DNA from: Microbacterium sp. Se63.02b
GTDB taxonomy: Bacteria > Actinomycetota > Actinomycetes > Actinomycetales > Microbacteriaceae
Assembly (NCBI RefSeq): GCF_014171575.1
Contig: NZ_CP050453.1
Coordinates: 4,018,359 to 4,082,358, forward strand
DNA: 64,000 nt
Direction of reading: 5' to 3'
How positions within the stretch are numbered: the first letter of the stretch is position 1; each line of letters begins with the position of its first letter. The notes under the pieces are model-generated. The model did not search any database. It saw only the letters and a list, made by a program, of their open reading frames with translations, and was not told the DNA's origin. Shown piece by piece: positions 55,577 to 63,686 of this stretch. The translations under genes were made by a program, and so were the position numbers.

Positions 55577-57025
55577 CTACGTCGGCTGGGGGCCTCTCCG
55601 TCGCTCCACGGTCATGTTCTCGCTCATCTCCTCGAGCTCTTTCCCCTTCGTCTCCGGGACTTTGAAGAAGACGAAGAAGAACGACAGGAGGGCGAAGAAA
55701 GCGTAGAAACCGTAGGCGAACGTGAGGCCGATCTCGGCGAACGCCGGGAACGTCGTCGAGATGAAGAAGTTCGCGACCCACTGCGCTGCCGCCGCCACGG
55801 CGAGTGCACCCGCGCGGATCGAGTTCGGGAAGATCTCGCCGAGAAGCACCCAGACGAGCGGCCCCCAGCTCGCGCCGAAGAACACCACGAACCCGTTCGC
55901 GCAGATCAAGGCGATGGTCGCCCACGGGTCGGGGAGCGTCGCGGTACCCTCCGCGTCGAGGGTTCCGAACGAGAACGCGACAGCCATGAGTCCGAGCGTC
56001 ACGGTCATGCCCACCGAGCCCACCAGCAGCATGATCCGCCGCCCGATCTTGTCGACCAGCAGGATCGCGACGATGGTCACGACGATGTTCGTCACCGAGG
56101 TGATCACCGAGGTCAGGAGCGCACTGGATTCATCGAAGCCGACCGACTGCCACAGCGTCGTGGAGTAGTAGAAGATCACGTTGATGCCGACGAACTGCTG
56201 GAAGACCGACAGCAGGATGCCGATCCACACGATCGGCTTGAGCCCGAGACGGTTGCCGCGCAGATCGCGCAACGACTCCGAGCGCTCCGTGTTGATCGTC
56301 CCCGTGATCTCCTTGATCTTCCCTTCGACGTCGATCGTCCCGGTCACGGTCTCGAGCACATCGGCAGCCCGTTTCAGCTCGCCCTTGCGCACCAGGTATC
56401 GCGGCGACTCCGGGAGCCGCAGCGACATGAGCCCGTACACCAGGGCGGGGATCGCCGCGACCATGAACATCCACCGCCACGCCGTGAGACCCCACAGCGG
56501 CTGATCCGCGGCGCCGGCGATGTTGGCCAGGAGCGCGTCCGAGAGCAGTGCGGCGAAGATACCGGTGACGATCGCGAGTTGCTGCAGAGAACCGAGACGT
56601 CCTCGGATAGCCGCGGGAGATACCTCGGCGATGTATGCGGGAGCGATGACGGATGCGGCGCCGACTCCGAGTCCGCCGATCACTCGCCAGATGATCAGGT
56701 CGACCACGCTGAAGGCCAGCCCTGACCCGATGGCCGAGACGAAGAACATCGCCGCCGCGACGACCATGACGGGGATACGACCGTATTTGTTCGACACCGG
56801 GCCTGCGAACCACGCGCCCACCGCGCATCCGATCAGAGCCGACGAGACGGCGAAGCCCTTCAGCGCCGTCCCGAGGTCGAACCCCGAGACGTCACCGGCG
56901 AGTGCATCGACGGCCCCGTTGATCACCGCGGTGTCGAACCCGAAGAGGAAGCCACCCAGTGCCGCGGCGATGCTCACTGCGATCACGCGGCGCTTGATGG
57001 CAGCTGGACCCGCTGCTCGTGACAT
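55577..57025 (-). CDS. Sugar porter family MFS transporter
   Basis: 482 residues, 12 helices. Signatures LGGFLFGFDTAVINGAVDAL, RLPESPRYLVRKGELKRA, NKYGRIPVMVV-type loop, GLGVGAASVIAPAYIAEVSP and PETKGKELEEM at the C-terminus place it among proton-coupled monosaccharide transporters (xylose, galactose, inositol relatives). The substrate cannot be told. A long central loop (about residues 205-265) is standard for the family. Followed by a small helical protein. Confidence 0.9.
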   Translation of the reverse strand: MSRAAGPAAIKRRVIAVSIAAALGGFLFGFDTAVINGAVDALAGDVSGFDLGTALKGFAVSSALIGCAVGAWFAGPVSNKYGRIPVMVVAAAMFFVSAIGSGLAFSVVDLIIWRVIGGLGVGAASVIAPAYIAEVSPAAIRGRLGSLQQLAIVTGIFAALLSDALLANIAGAADQPLWGLTAWRWMFMVAAIPALVYGLMSLRLPESPRYLVRKGELKRAADVLETVTGTIDVEGKIKEITGTINTERSESLRDLRGNRLGLKPIVWIGILLSVFQQFVGINVIFYYSTTLWQSVGFDESSALLTSVITSVTNIVVTIVAILLVDKIGRRIMLLVGSVGMTVTLGLMAVAFSFGTLDAEGTATLPDPWATIALICANGFVVFFGASWGPLVWVLLGEIFPNSIRAGALAVAAAAQWVANFFISTTFPAFAEIGLTFAYGFYAFFALLSFFFVFFKVPETKGKELEEMSENMTVERRRGPQPT

Positions 57026-57084
57026 GATTCCCCCTCAACGTCGAGATGTCGCGAGTCTAGGCGACCGGTTCTTCCCGCGGCGGT

Positions 57085-58056
57085 TCATCTTGTCGAACCG
57101 TAGCCGCCTTCGCCGAGCTCTTCCAGGATGCGGTTGAGGTCCTGAATGGATGCGAAATCGATTGTGACCTGGCCTTTGCGCGCGCCGAGACTGATCTTCA
57201 CGCGCGTGTTCAACCGGTCGCCGAGCTTCCCCGCGACTTCATCCAGATAGGCGCGACGTGCACCGGGCGTCGCTTTGGCAGACGTGGAGGCCGAGGGCTG
57301 CGACTTCGCCGCCTGCTCCGTGGCGCGCACCGAGAGGTCTTCGTTGACGACCTTGTCGGCGAGGCGCTGCATCGATTCGGGGTTCTCGAGGCTGAGGATC
57401 GCGCGAGCATGGCCGGCCGTGAGCACGCCGGCCGCGACGCGCTGCTGCACCGGCACCGGGAGTTTGAGCAACCGGATGGTGTTGCTGATCTGCGGACGCG
57501 AGCGTCCGATGCGGGTGGCGAGTTCCTCCTGCGTGATCCCGAAATCCTCGAGGAGCTGCTGATAGGCCGAGGCCTCCTCCAGCGGGTTGAGCTCGGAGCG
57601 ATGGAGGTTTTCGAGGAGGGCGTCGCGCAGCAGATCCTCGTCGGCGGTATCGCGGACGATCGCGGGGATGACGTCGAGGCCCGCTTCGCGTGCGGCGCGT
57701 GTGCGCCGCTCCCCCATGATGAGTTCGTACTCGTCGTCGGCGTTCTTGCGCACGACGACGGGCTGCAGGACTCCGAACTCCCGCACGCTGTGCACCAACT
57801 CGGCGAGGTCATCGGGGTCGAAATGCGTACGTGGCTGCCGAGGGTTCGCCACGATCGCGTTCGGGTCCACTTGAATCAGGTGGATTCCCGGGACTTGCTC
57901 CAGGTCGGGTTCCTCGACCGGCGCTTCGGCCGCCGCCTCGGCAGCCGCTTTACTCAGACTCGCCCCCGGGAAGAAGACATCGACGGGACGCTCCGTCTGA
58001 TCGGCGGTGGGGATCAGGGCCCCGATGCCGCGACCCAGTCCAGTGCGCTTTGCCAT
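57085..58056 (-). CDS. parB: Chromosome partitioning protein ParB
   Basis: 323-residue CTPase and parS-binding protein. N-terminal MAKRTGLGRGIGALIP, the CTP-binding boxes (NPRQPRTHFDPDDLAEL and MGERRTRAAREAGLD), helix-turn-helix (GITQEELATRIGRSRPQISN), and a C-terminal dimerisation domain with HGHARAI-like LTAGHARAIL. The ATG overlapping the parA stop (TGATG) has the better spacing to AAGGAGA. An ATG three bases upstream also exists. With ParA it moves the replicated origins to opposite poles. Confidence 0.96.
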   Translation of the reverse strand: MAKRTGLGRGIGALIPTADQTERPVDVFFPGASLSKAAAEAAAEAPVEEPDLEQVPGIHLIQVDPNAIVANPRQPRTHFDPDDLAELVHSVREFGVLQPVVVRKNADDEYELIMGERRTRAAREAGLDVIPAIVRDTADEDLLRDALLENLHRSELNPLEEASAYQQLLEDFGITQEELATRIGRSRPQISNTIRLLKLPVPVQQRVAAGVLTAGHARAILSLENPESMQRLADKVVNEDLSVRATEQAAKSQPSASTSAKATPGARRAYLDEVAGKLGDRLNTRVKISLGARKGQVTIDFASIQDLNRILEELGEGGYGSTR

Positions 58057-58982
58057 CATTTCTCCTTGCTCTGCGTCGCTGTCCGCGACGCGATCTCGAC
58101 GGCAGCCTCGCGATAGGCGATCGCGCCGGCGGATTGCCCATCGTAGGCGATCACGGTCTGTCCGAAACTCGGGGCCTCCGACACGCGGACGGAGCGCGGG
58201 ATCACCGTGTCCAGCACCTGGGTCGGGAAGTGCGTTCGTACCTCTTCGGCCACCTGCTGAGCGAGTCGCGTTCGGCCGTCGAACATGGTCAGCAGGATGG
58301 TCGAGAGATGCAACGCGGGATTCAGGTGCTTCTGGATCATCTGGATGCTTCCGAGGAGCTGGCTCAGTCCCTCGAGCGCGTAGTACTCGCACTGGATCGG
58401 GATGAAGACCTCGGACGCCGCGGTGAAGGCGTTGATCGTCAGAAGGCCGAGCGAAGGTGGGCAATCGATGATCACGAAATCCATCGGCGTCTGGGCGAGG
58501 TAGTCCTCGAGTGCGCGACGGAGACGGTGCTCCCGAGCGACCTGGGCGACCAGTTCGATCTCTGCTCCCGCAAGGTGGATCGTGCTCGGTGCGCAGAAGA
58601 GATTAGGATCTTCCGGACTCGGCTGCACGATGTCAGCGAGGGGGAACTCCTCAATCAGAACGTCGTACACGCTGGGGACGTCCGCACTATGGGGAACACC
58701 CAGTGCCGTGGAGGCATTGCCTTGCGGGTCGAGGTCGATGACCAGCACCTTCGCGCCCAGACCGGCGAGGGCTGAGGCGATGTTCACGGCCGTCGTGGTC
58801 TTCCCGACGCCGCCCTTCTGGTTGGAGACCGTCAAAACTCGGGTCTCTCCGGAGAACTCCACTTTCGCGGTTTCGAGCACGCGTCGTCGCGCGGAAAGAT
58901 CGGCAAGCTCCCGCGCAAGCGGCGTATCCATCCCGAACGATTCGTTCGTCGATGTCTTCTCGGGCTGTTTCACGTGAAACAT
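58056..58982 (-). CDS. parA: Chromosome partitioning ATPase ParA (Soj)
   Basis: 308-residue Walker-type ATPase. Deviant Walker A KGGVGKTT (residues 56-63), VLVIDLDPQGNAS, and the switch DFVIIDCPPSLGLLTINAF. Starts MFHVKQPEKT, in which the codons for FHVK lie within the parS site at 58966-58981. The first 45 residues are an extension before the conserved ATPase core. Binds nucleoid DNA nonspecifically in its ATP form and pulls ParB-parS complexes. Confidence 0.96.
   Translation of the reverse strand: MFHVKQPEKTSTNESFGMDTPLARELADLSARRRVLETAKVEFSGETRVLTVSNQKGGVGKTTTAVNIASALAGLGAKVLVIDLDPQGNASTALGVPHSADVPSVYDVLIEEFPLADIVQPSPEDPNLFCAPSTIHLAGAEIELVAQVAREHRLRRALEDYLAQTPMDFVIIDCPPSLGLLTINAFTAASEVFIPIQCEYYALEGLSQLLGSIQMIQKHLNPALHLSTILLTMFDGRTRLAQQVAEEVRTHFPTQVLDTVIPRSVRVSEAPSFGQTVIAYDGQSAGAIAYREAAVEIASRTATQSKEK
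58966..58981. other. parS site 1 (inside the parA start)
   Basis: TGTTTCACGTGAAACA, a perfect match to the ParB-binding centromere consensus. It covers the parA initiation codon region so the first codons spell Met-Phe-His-Val-Lys. Confidence 0.92.
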
Positions 58983-59138
58983 CCACTCCTTTCGGGGCCG
59001 CGTTCCACTCTAATCGCTGGCAGCGACGTTGCCTTACGGGACAACGCTTCCCGGAGCACCGCGAGCGGCCGGCACGCGAAGGATGATGTGTATGGCTCCC
59101 TCAGCGCTCCATGTCCACTCCACCCGGGGGACATCCGC

Positions 59139-59154
59139 TGTTTCACGTGAAACA
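59139..59154. other. parS site 2
   Basis: Perfect TGTTTCACGTGAAACA in the non-coding parA-rsmG interval. Confidence 0.92.
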
Positions 59155-59530
59155 TTCGCTCGTCCGACGAACACAGCCCAGCGGACTCCCCCGTCACCCT
59201 TCCTCACTGAGACCACCGGCAGCGCCCAACCCCTCGCGAGAGTACAGCCAGCCACGTGTCGACGACGCCGCGATGCGACGAGATCACGTCGACCCACGAC
59301 GACACCCTCCATCTCCTCAGCCTGTCGACGACAAAGGTCTCGATTCCTCCCTCTCGAGGCCCGATCCCCACTACCGGGGAAACACCCGACGTCGGCCGTG
59401 ACACGGCACCACTCACCACAAGCGGCACCAACCGACCTGCGACACCGACGGGCGACACCAGCCACGCCCCCGCCCCGCTGCCACCGGGTTCCGTCCCGTC
59501 GCGCTACCGCGCCATTGCACACCGCATTAG

Positions 59531-59570
59531 CGCACACCGCACACCGCACATCGCGCACCGCACATCGCGC
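59531..59570. repeat. Heptamer tandem repeat CGCACAY
   Basis: Five 7-base units, CGCACAC, CGCACAC, CGCACAT, CGCGCAC, CGCACAT, followed by CGCGC and leading straight into the hexamer repeat. Confidence 0.8.
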
Positions 59571-59648
59571 CTGCGCCTGCGCCTGCACCTGCAACTGCAC
59601 CTGCACCTGCACCTGCACCTGCACCTGCACCTGCACCTGCACCTGCAC
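59571..59648. repeat. Hexamer tandem repeat CTGCAC
   Basis: Thirteen 6-base units: two CTGCGC, one CTGCAC, one CTGCAA, then nine perfect CTGCAC copies. The reverse strand reads as GTGCAG repeats. Confidence 0.92.
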
Positions 59649-59685
59649 CATACCGACACCCACGCTCCATCTCGCCACCACCCAC

Positions 59686-59940
59686 GCGAGCATCCCGGGC
59701 TGTGGGTACCGAAGTGCTCTACCCGCGCGCACCTCACGGGCGAGCATCCCGCCTTGTGGGTATCGACGAGCTCTACCCGAGCGCATCCTCACGCACGAGC
59801 GCCACCCCTTGTGTGTACCCGCGAGCTCCTCCCTGCACACACCTTCGCTCCACGCCAGGAACACCGATCGCCCCCTCGCACGCGACCATCACGCCCTGTA
59901 GGTATCCGTCAGCCCTATCCCGCGCACCTTCACACTCGCC
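59686..59940. repeat. Degenerate ~54-bp repeats
   Basis: Four diverged copies starting near 59686, 59740, 59796 and 59882. Each resembles GCGAGCATCCCG..TGTGGGTA, then CGAcGAGCTCTACCCG and GCGCACCTCACG; the fourth is most diverged. A second shared motif, GGAA(A)CACCGATC, appears at about 59858 and 59944. Confidence 0.65.
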
Positions 59941-60129
59941 GCCGGAAACACCGATCTCATCCCGATGCTCGATATTGCGACTTCTGGACGCCGCGCCCCG
60001 GAGCGCACCCACCGCTACGTCAATCACGGCGCCGCCCCTACGGGTGCGAGATTCGCGTATCAGTCCGAGGAGGTTCCCCTCGAGCACCTGATCCACCGTG
60101 ATGCGAGAAGTCGGCACACACCAGTCCCC

Positions 60130-60145
60130 CGTTTCACGTGAAACA
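60130..60145. other. parS site 3
   Basis: 15 of 16 positions (first base C instead of T), with the invariant core GTTTCACGTGAAAC intact. Confidence 0.88.
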
Positions 60146-60396
60146 CAGACACAGATCCTCCCTGCGATATCCGTGCGCCAGCCGCCCACCCACGGACTGC
60201 GGCCTACACGACGCCAGATCAGCCCGACGCTGACTCAAGACGCGTAGAAACCGACGAACTCAAGAAGGGCCGGTACGACCAGTGGAGACACTGCGCTCGC
60301 GACAGGTGTCGTCGCCTCCTCTTGCACTCACGACGACAACGCATGTCATCCGCCCGGCACCACGACCGGAGCCGTATATTGGTCGACCGGCTCCGT

Positions 60397-60412
60397 TGTT
60401 TCACGTGAAACA
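60397..60412. other. parS site 4
   Basis: Perfect TGTTTCACGTGAAACA. Confidence 0.92.
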
Positions 60413-60571
60413 TCGAGAGCATGACCGTGTGCATCCTGCGTATCGCGCGTCAACGACGTGCACCCGAAACGGATTCTCACCACACGCACGTGTCGAGGCC
60501 CCTGTCCCACGACACCATCACATGGCACGGCACTCACTACATGAGCCCCCCCACCGCACTCCAACGAAAAG

Positions 60572-60599
60572 GCGGGGTGTTTCACGTGAAACACCCCGC
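60572..60599 (-). terminator. rsmG terminator formed by the parS palindrome
   Basis: A 28-bp perfect palindrome 18 bases after the rsmG stop. On the minus strand it is followed by CTTTTCG. The hairpin contains the parS site in its centre. Confidence 0.6.
60578..60593. other. parS site 5 (within terminator-like hairpin)
   Basis: Perfect 16-bp parS. Symmetry extends to 28 bp (60572-60599), GCGGGG and CCCCGC flanking it. Confidence 0.93.
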
Positions 60600-60616
60600 T
60601 GGTCACGCTGACGACG

Positions 60617-61240
60617 CTACCGAACGCGTGCGCGAACCACTCTCGTGATCTCCGGAAGAACGCCCTCGCCCAGCACTTCGACGCGCACGTCCGAGACACG
60701 GAACTTCCTAATCTGCTTCTGCGCCGCTTCGATCTCGTTGCCCGCGTTCATTCCCTTGAGGAGAGTCAACTCCCCTCCATCTCTAACCAACGGTGCGGTC
60801 AGAGGAATCAGGGTGCGCAACGCGCTCACGGCGCGAGCCGTCACGACATCGAATCCGTCTACCGGACGGACCTCCTCCGCGCGGGCACGAAGCACCGTCA
60901 CGTTCTTCAGTCCTAGCGCCTCGACCTGCTCATTGAGCCAGGTGATACGACGTTCCATCGGCTCGATCAATGTCCACGTCACGTCCGGTCGCGCGATCGC
61001 AAGAACGAGACCCGGCAAGCCGGCTCCGGATCCGATGTCCGCCACAGAACCATCAAAGAGCGGTGCCGCGATCACACTGTTGAGAATGTGCCGCGTCCAG
61101 AGACGGGGGAGCTCCAGCGGACCTATCAGCCCGCGCTCCTCCCCCTCGCGAGCGAGCGCGGCGGTGAATGCCCGAGCCTGCTCGATCTGTCCCTCGAAGA
61201 GCTCGACGGCGACAGAAGGCTCGACTTCTACATCACTCAT
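60617..61240 (-). CDS. rsmG: 16S rRNA (guanine527-N7)-methyltransferase RsmG
   Basis: 207-residue SAM-dependent methyltransferase. N-terminal LWTRHILNSVIAAPLF, SAM motif VADIGSGAGLPGLVLAIARP, then EPMERRITWLNEQVEALGLKN (quoted in part) and ARAVSALRTLIPLTAPLV. Methylates G527 of 16S rRNA. Last gene of the rpmH-proximal minus-strand cluster. Terminator/parS follows. ATG 61240. Confidence 0.96.
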   Translation of the reverse strand: MSDVEVEPSVAVELFEGQIEQARAFTAALAREGEERGLIGPLELPRLWTRHILNSVIAAPLFDGSVADIGSGAGLPGLVLAIARPDVTWTLIEPMERRITWLNEQVEALGLKNVTVLRARAEEVRPVDGFDVVTARAVSALRTLIPLTAPLVRDGGELTLLKGMNAGNEIEAAQKQIRKFRVSDVRVEVLGEGVLPEITRVVRARVR

Positions 61241-61260
61241 GATAATTCGTGTCTGAACGA

Positions 61261-61276
61261 TGTTTCACGTGAAACA
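61261..61276. other. parS site 6 (between khpB and rsmG)
   Basis: Perfect TGTTTCACGTGAAACA; the dyad reaches 61259-61278. It ends directly at the khpB stop codon. Confidence 0.93.
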
Positions 61277-61768
61277 TCAACGACGACGAAGGACCGTGTG
61301 GCGGTCAGCGCCTTCGCCATACGATTCGGAAACCAGACCACGGTCCGCCGCGATGTCATGCACAAGCTTGCGCTCATAGCTCGACATGGACGGCAGTGAA
61401 GCCTGAGAGGAACCCTCATCGAGCTTGGCGGCAGCAGCGTCGACCAACGTCTCGAGCTGGCGGCGACGAGTGTCTCGAGAGCCGCCGATGTCGAGGATCA
61501 ACCGCGAGAACGAGCCGGTCTTGCTCTGCACCGCGAGGCGGGTCAGCTCTTGAAGGGCCTGCACCGTGTCAGGGGCGGAGAGCAACGCGAGGCCCTCCCC
61601 TTCGGCCTCGACCGATACATAGGCACGGCCCTGACGTACGTCGAGATTCAGGTCGCCGTCGATGTCGGCGATATCGAGAAGCTCTTCGAGGTAGTCCGCC
61701 GCGACGTCGCCCTCAATCTCGAGCTGAGCCACGGTGGGCTCGGTGTTCTCGGTCATGGTCTCGCTCAT
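61277..61768 (-). CDS. khpB: RNA-binding protein KhpB/Jag (R3H domain)
   Basis: 163 residues. A KH-like domain (residues about 45-105, LEELLDIADIDGDLNLDV onward) is followed by an R3H domain with SSYERKLVHDIAADRGL and ESYGEGADRH. In Gram-positive bacteria KhpB pairs with KhpA, binds RNA and affects cell-division gene expression. The start overlaps the yidC stop by four bases. The stop abuts parS site 6. It lacks the long N-terminal Jag domain of firmicutes. Confidence 0.93.
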   Translation of the reverse strand: MSETMTENTEPTVAQLEIEGDVAADYLEELLDIADIDGDLNLDVRQGRAYVSVEAEGEGLALLSAPDTVQALQELTRLAVQSKTGSFSRLILDIGGSRDTRRRQLETLVDAAAAKLDEGSSQASLPSMSSYERKLVHDIAADRGLVSESYGEGADRHTVLRRR

Positions 61769-62835
61769 GAACCGCTCCCCTTCTTCTTCGCACGCTTCTT
61801 GCCCACAGGCTGCTGACGCTTCGGTGCCTCGGCCTTGGCCTTCTCGGCTTCCTCCAGCAGACGCTGCTGCTCTGCCTCATACGCGGCCATGGGCACGACC
61901 TTGCCCGAGGAATCGATTGCCTTGCCCTTGCGAGCGAGGCGCTCCTCACGGGCCTTGGCCGCCTCAGAACCGGGGGTGGGCATCTCACGGATGACGAGGA
62001 ACTGCTGCCCCATGGTCCAGAGGTTCGAGATGAACCAGTACACGACGACACCGAGGGGGAAGAACACACCGGAGAAGATGAATCCCAGGGGCAGCACGTA
62101 CAGCATGATCTTCTGCATCTGGTACGCCTGGCCGGTCTTGGCTTCGGGCGACAGGTTCTTCGAGATGATCTGCAGCTGGGTGAAGAACTGCGACGCAATC
62201 ATGAGAACCACGAGCGTGACGAGGATGATGATCGCCGTGGTGTTCTTGGCGTCGACTGCATTGCCGAGTGTCTCGTGCAGCGATGCGACACCGAACAGCT
62301 TCGCGTCGTAGAACTCTTTGGTGAGCTCCGGACTCAGCAGTCCCACGCCGCCGACGTTGTCCCGCGCGTGCTTGCTCACGTCGCTGAGCACGCTGTAGAG
62401 CGAGAAGAAGATGGGCATCTGCACGAGGAGCGGCAGACAGCTCGACATCGGCGTCGTACCGTGCTTCTTGTACAGCGCCATGGTCTCGCGGCTCATCGCC
62501 TCGCGAGAGAGCTGATCCTTCTTACCCCGGTACTTTTCCTGGACTTTTCGCAGTTCAGGAGCGATTTCCATCATCTTGCGCTGGCTCTTGATCTGCTTCA
62601 CGAAAAGCGGGATCAGAGCAGCACGGACCACGATCACGAGGCCGACGATCGAGAGCACCCAGGTGAGGCCCGATGCGGCGGGGAGCCCGACGGTCGTGAG
62701 GAGCCAATGCCAGGCGACCAGGATCAGCTCGACGACCCACTTCAGGGGCCAGAGGATCGTGCCGATCAGATCGAATCCACCCGCAGCAGGAGCATCGCTG
62801 GGAGTGGAGCTGGCTAGCAGAAGGTCAAGACCCAC
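61765..62835 (-). CDS. yidC: Membrane protein insertase YidC
   Basis: 356 residues. Five helices in the Gram-positive type (no large periplasmic domain), with SQRKMMEIAPELRKVQEKYR, MSSCLPLLVQMPIFFSLYSV and LPLGFIFSGVFFPLGVVVYW. The basic tail GKKRAKKKGSGS binds ribosomes. GTG start 62835 with AAGGA upstream. Inserts and folds membrane proteins with or without SecYEG. Confidence 0.96.
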   Translation of the reverse strand: MGLDLLLASSTPSDAPAAGGFDLIGTILWPLKWVVELILVAWHWLLTTVGLPAASGLTWVLSIVGLVIVVRAALIPLFVKQIKSQRKMMEIAPELRKVQEKYRGKKDQLSREAMSRETMALYKKHGTTPMSSCLPLLVQMPIFFSLYSVLSDVSKHARDNVGGVGLLSPELTKEFYDAKLFGVASLHETLGNAVDAKNTTAIIILVTLVVLMIASQFFTQLQIISKNLSPEAKTGQAYQMQKIMLYVLPLGFIFSGVFFPLGVVVYWFISNLWTMGQQFLVIREMPTPGSEAAKAREERLARKGKAIDSSGKVVPMAAYEAEQQRLLEEAEKAKAEAPKRQQPVGKKRAKKKGSGS

Positions 62836-62838
62836 CGG

Positions 62839-63189
62839 TCAGTCCTTTCGGGACGGGACGACGAAACCGTGTGCGGTCAGGTCGTAGCGGAAGTGATCAT
62901 GCGGCCGGACGTCATCGACGCCGCCGCTGGTCCAGGGGTTGCAACGGAGGATGCGCCATGCCGAGAGCGCCGCCCCCTTCACCGCGCCGTGCTGCTGCAC
63001 CGCACCTACAGCGTAGGCGGAACAGCTGGGGTAATACGCACAGACATCTCCGTACAGCGGCGAGATGACCTTGCGATAAGCAGCGAGGAAGCCGAGAACG
63101 AGATTGCGTGGGATCACAGGGATGCTGCGAAGCAGGTCCTGAGCGTGCAGATGCGCGGTCCCCACCGAGGACGCGGGGAGCGCAGTCAT
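62839..63189 (-). CDS. yidD: Membrane protein insertion efficiency factor YidD
   Basis: 116 residues. YidD motif LAAYRKVISPLYGDVCAYYP followed by SCSAYAVGAVQQHGAVKGA (Cys-rich; trimmed) and RILRCNPWTSGGVDDV. An amphipathic membrane-associated helper of YidC. ATG at 63189 overlaps the rnpA stop by four bases, and its end lies three bases before the yidC GTG. Confidence 0.95.
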   Translation of the reverse strand: MTALPASSVGTAHLHAQDLLRSIPVIPRNLVLGFLAAYRKVISPLYGDVCAYYPSCSAYAVGAVQQHGAVKGAALSAWRILRCNPWTSGGVDDVRPHDHFRYDLTAHGFVVPSRKD

Positions 63190-63542
63190 GCCGACACCAC
63201 GGCGGACGCCGAGGTGAGCCTGTGAAGACAGCGATCCACGTCGGCACGGAGTTCCGCGAATGTCGCGGTCGCGGATGCAGGAAGGGCACGGATGACGACA
63301 TCCGTGCCCTCGGGAACGCGCGGGAGCGCCTCCGCGCACACGGCTTTGAGGCGCCGACGCACGGTGTTGCGCACCACTGCGGTGCCTACCTGCTTGCTGA
63401 TGATGAATCCGAACCTCACGGCTCTGCTCTCGCCCGTCACCAACATCGAGGTGATGACGCGCGCTCCGCCACAACGGGAACCGCGTCGAACGACCAGACG
63501 ATAGTCGCTCCCGCGGGTCAGTCGATACGGGCGGGCGAGCAC
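63186..63542 (-). CDS. rnpA: Ribonuclease P protein component
   Basis: 118 residues, basic. The RNR motif is RNTVRRRLKAVCAEALPR and the left-handed crossover region FGFIISKQVGTAVV. Assists the RNase P RNA (gene not in this window) in 5' tRNA processing. GTG start 63542, just after rpmH. Confidence 0.95.
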   Translation of the reverse strand: MLARPYRLTRGSDYRLVVRRGSRCGGARVITSMLVTGESRAVRFGFIISKQVGTAVVRNTVRRRLKAVCAEALPRVPEGTDVVIRALPASATATFAELRADVDRCLHRLTSASAVVSA

Positions 63543-63548
63543 AGCGGA

Positions 63549-63686
63549 CTACGCAGAGAGCTCGGTGCGGCCCTTCGCGCGACGGGCAGCGAGGATGCCG
63601 CGGCCGGCACGCGTGCGCATGCGGGCACGGAAGCCGTGCTTCTTGGCGCGACGACGGTTGTTGGGCTGGAAGGTGCGCTTGCTCAT
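63549..63686 (-). CDS. rpmH: 50S ribosomal protein L34
   Basis: 45 residues: MSKRTFQPNNRRRAKKHGFR onward, with RMRTRAGRGILAARRAKGR, a textbook actinobacterial L34. Its length falls below common ORF cut-offs. The ATG follows GGAGTGATTCC. First gene of the minus-strand cluster that faces away from dnaA. Confidence 0.98.
   Translation of the reverse strand: MSKRTFQPNNRRRAKKHGFRARMRTRAGRGILAARRAKGRTELSA

Larger units (their letters stand above)
58983..60616. other. Non-coding repeat-rich centromere-like region between parA and rsmG
   Basis: No credible gene on either strand in 1.6 kb. Long open frames exist but are products of the repeats (alternating dipeptide runs). The interval holds four of the six parS sites (one more at each edge), heptamer and hexamer tandem repeats, and degenerate ~54-bp repeats, embedded in C-rich, A/C-biased DNA on the plus strand. 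Such bulk DNA around parS may serve ParB spreading and origin structure. Confidence 0.7.

Noticed and set aside
59029..59901. Long frames of repeated dipeptides (His-Leu, Val-Gln, Cys-Arg) on both strands of the parA-rsmG gap
   Set aside because: They are translations of the CTGCAC-type repeats, with no start context, and the same DNA gives equally long frames in several phases.
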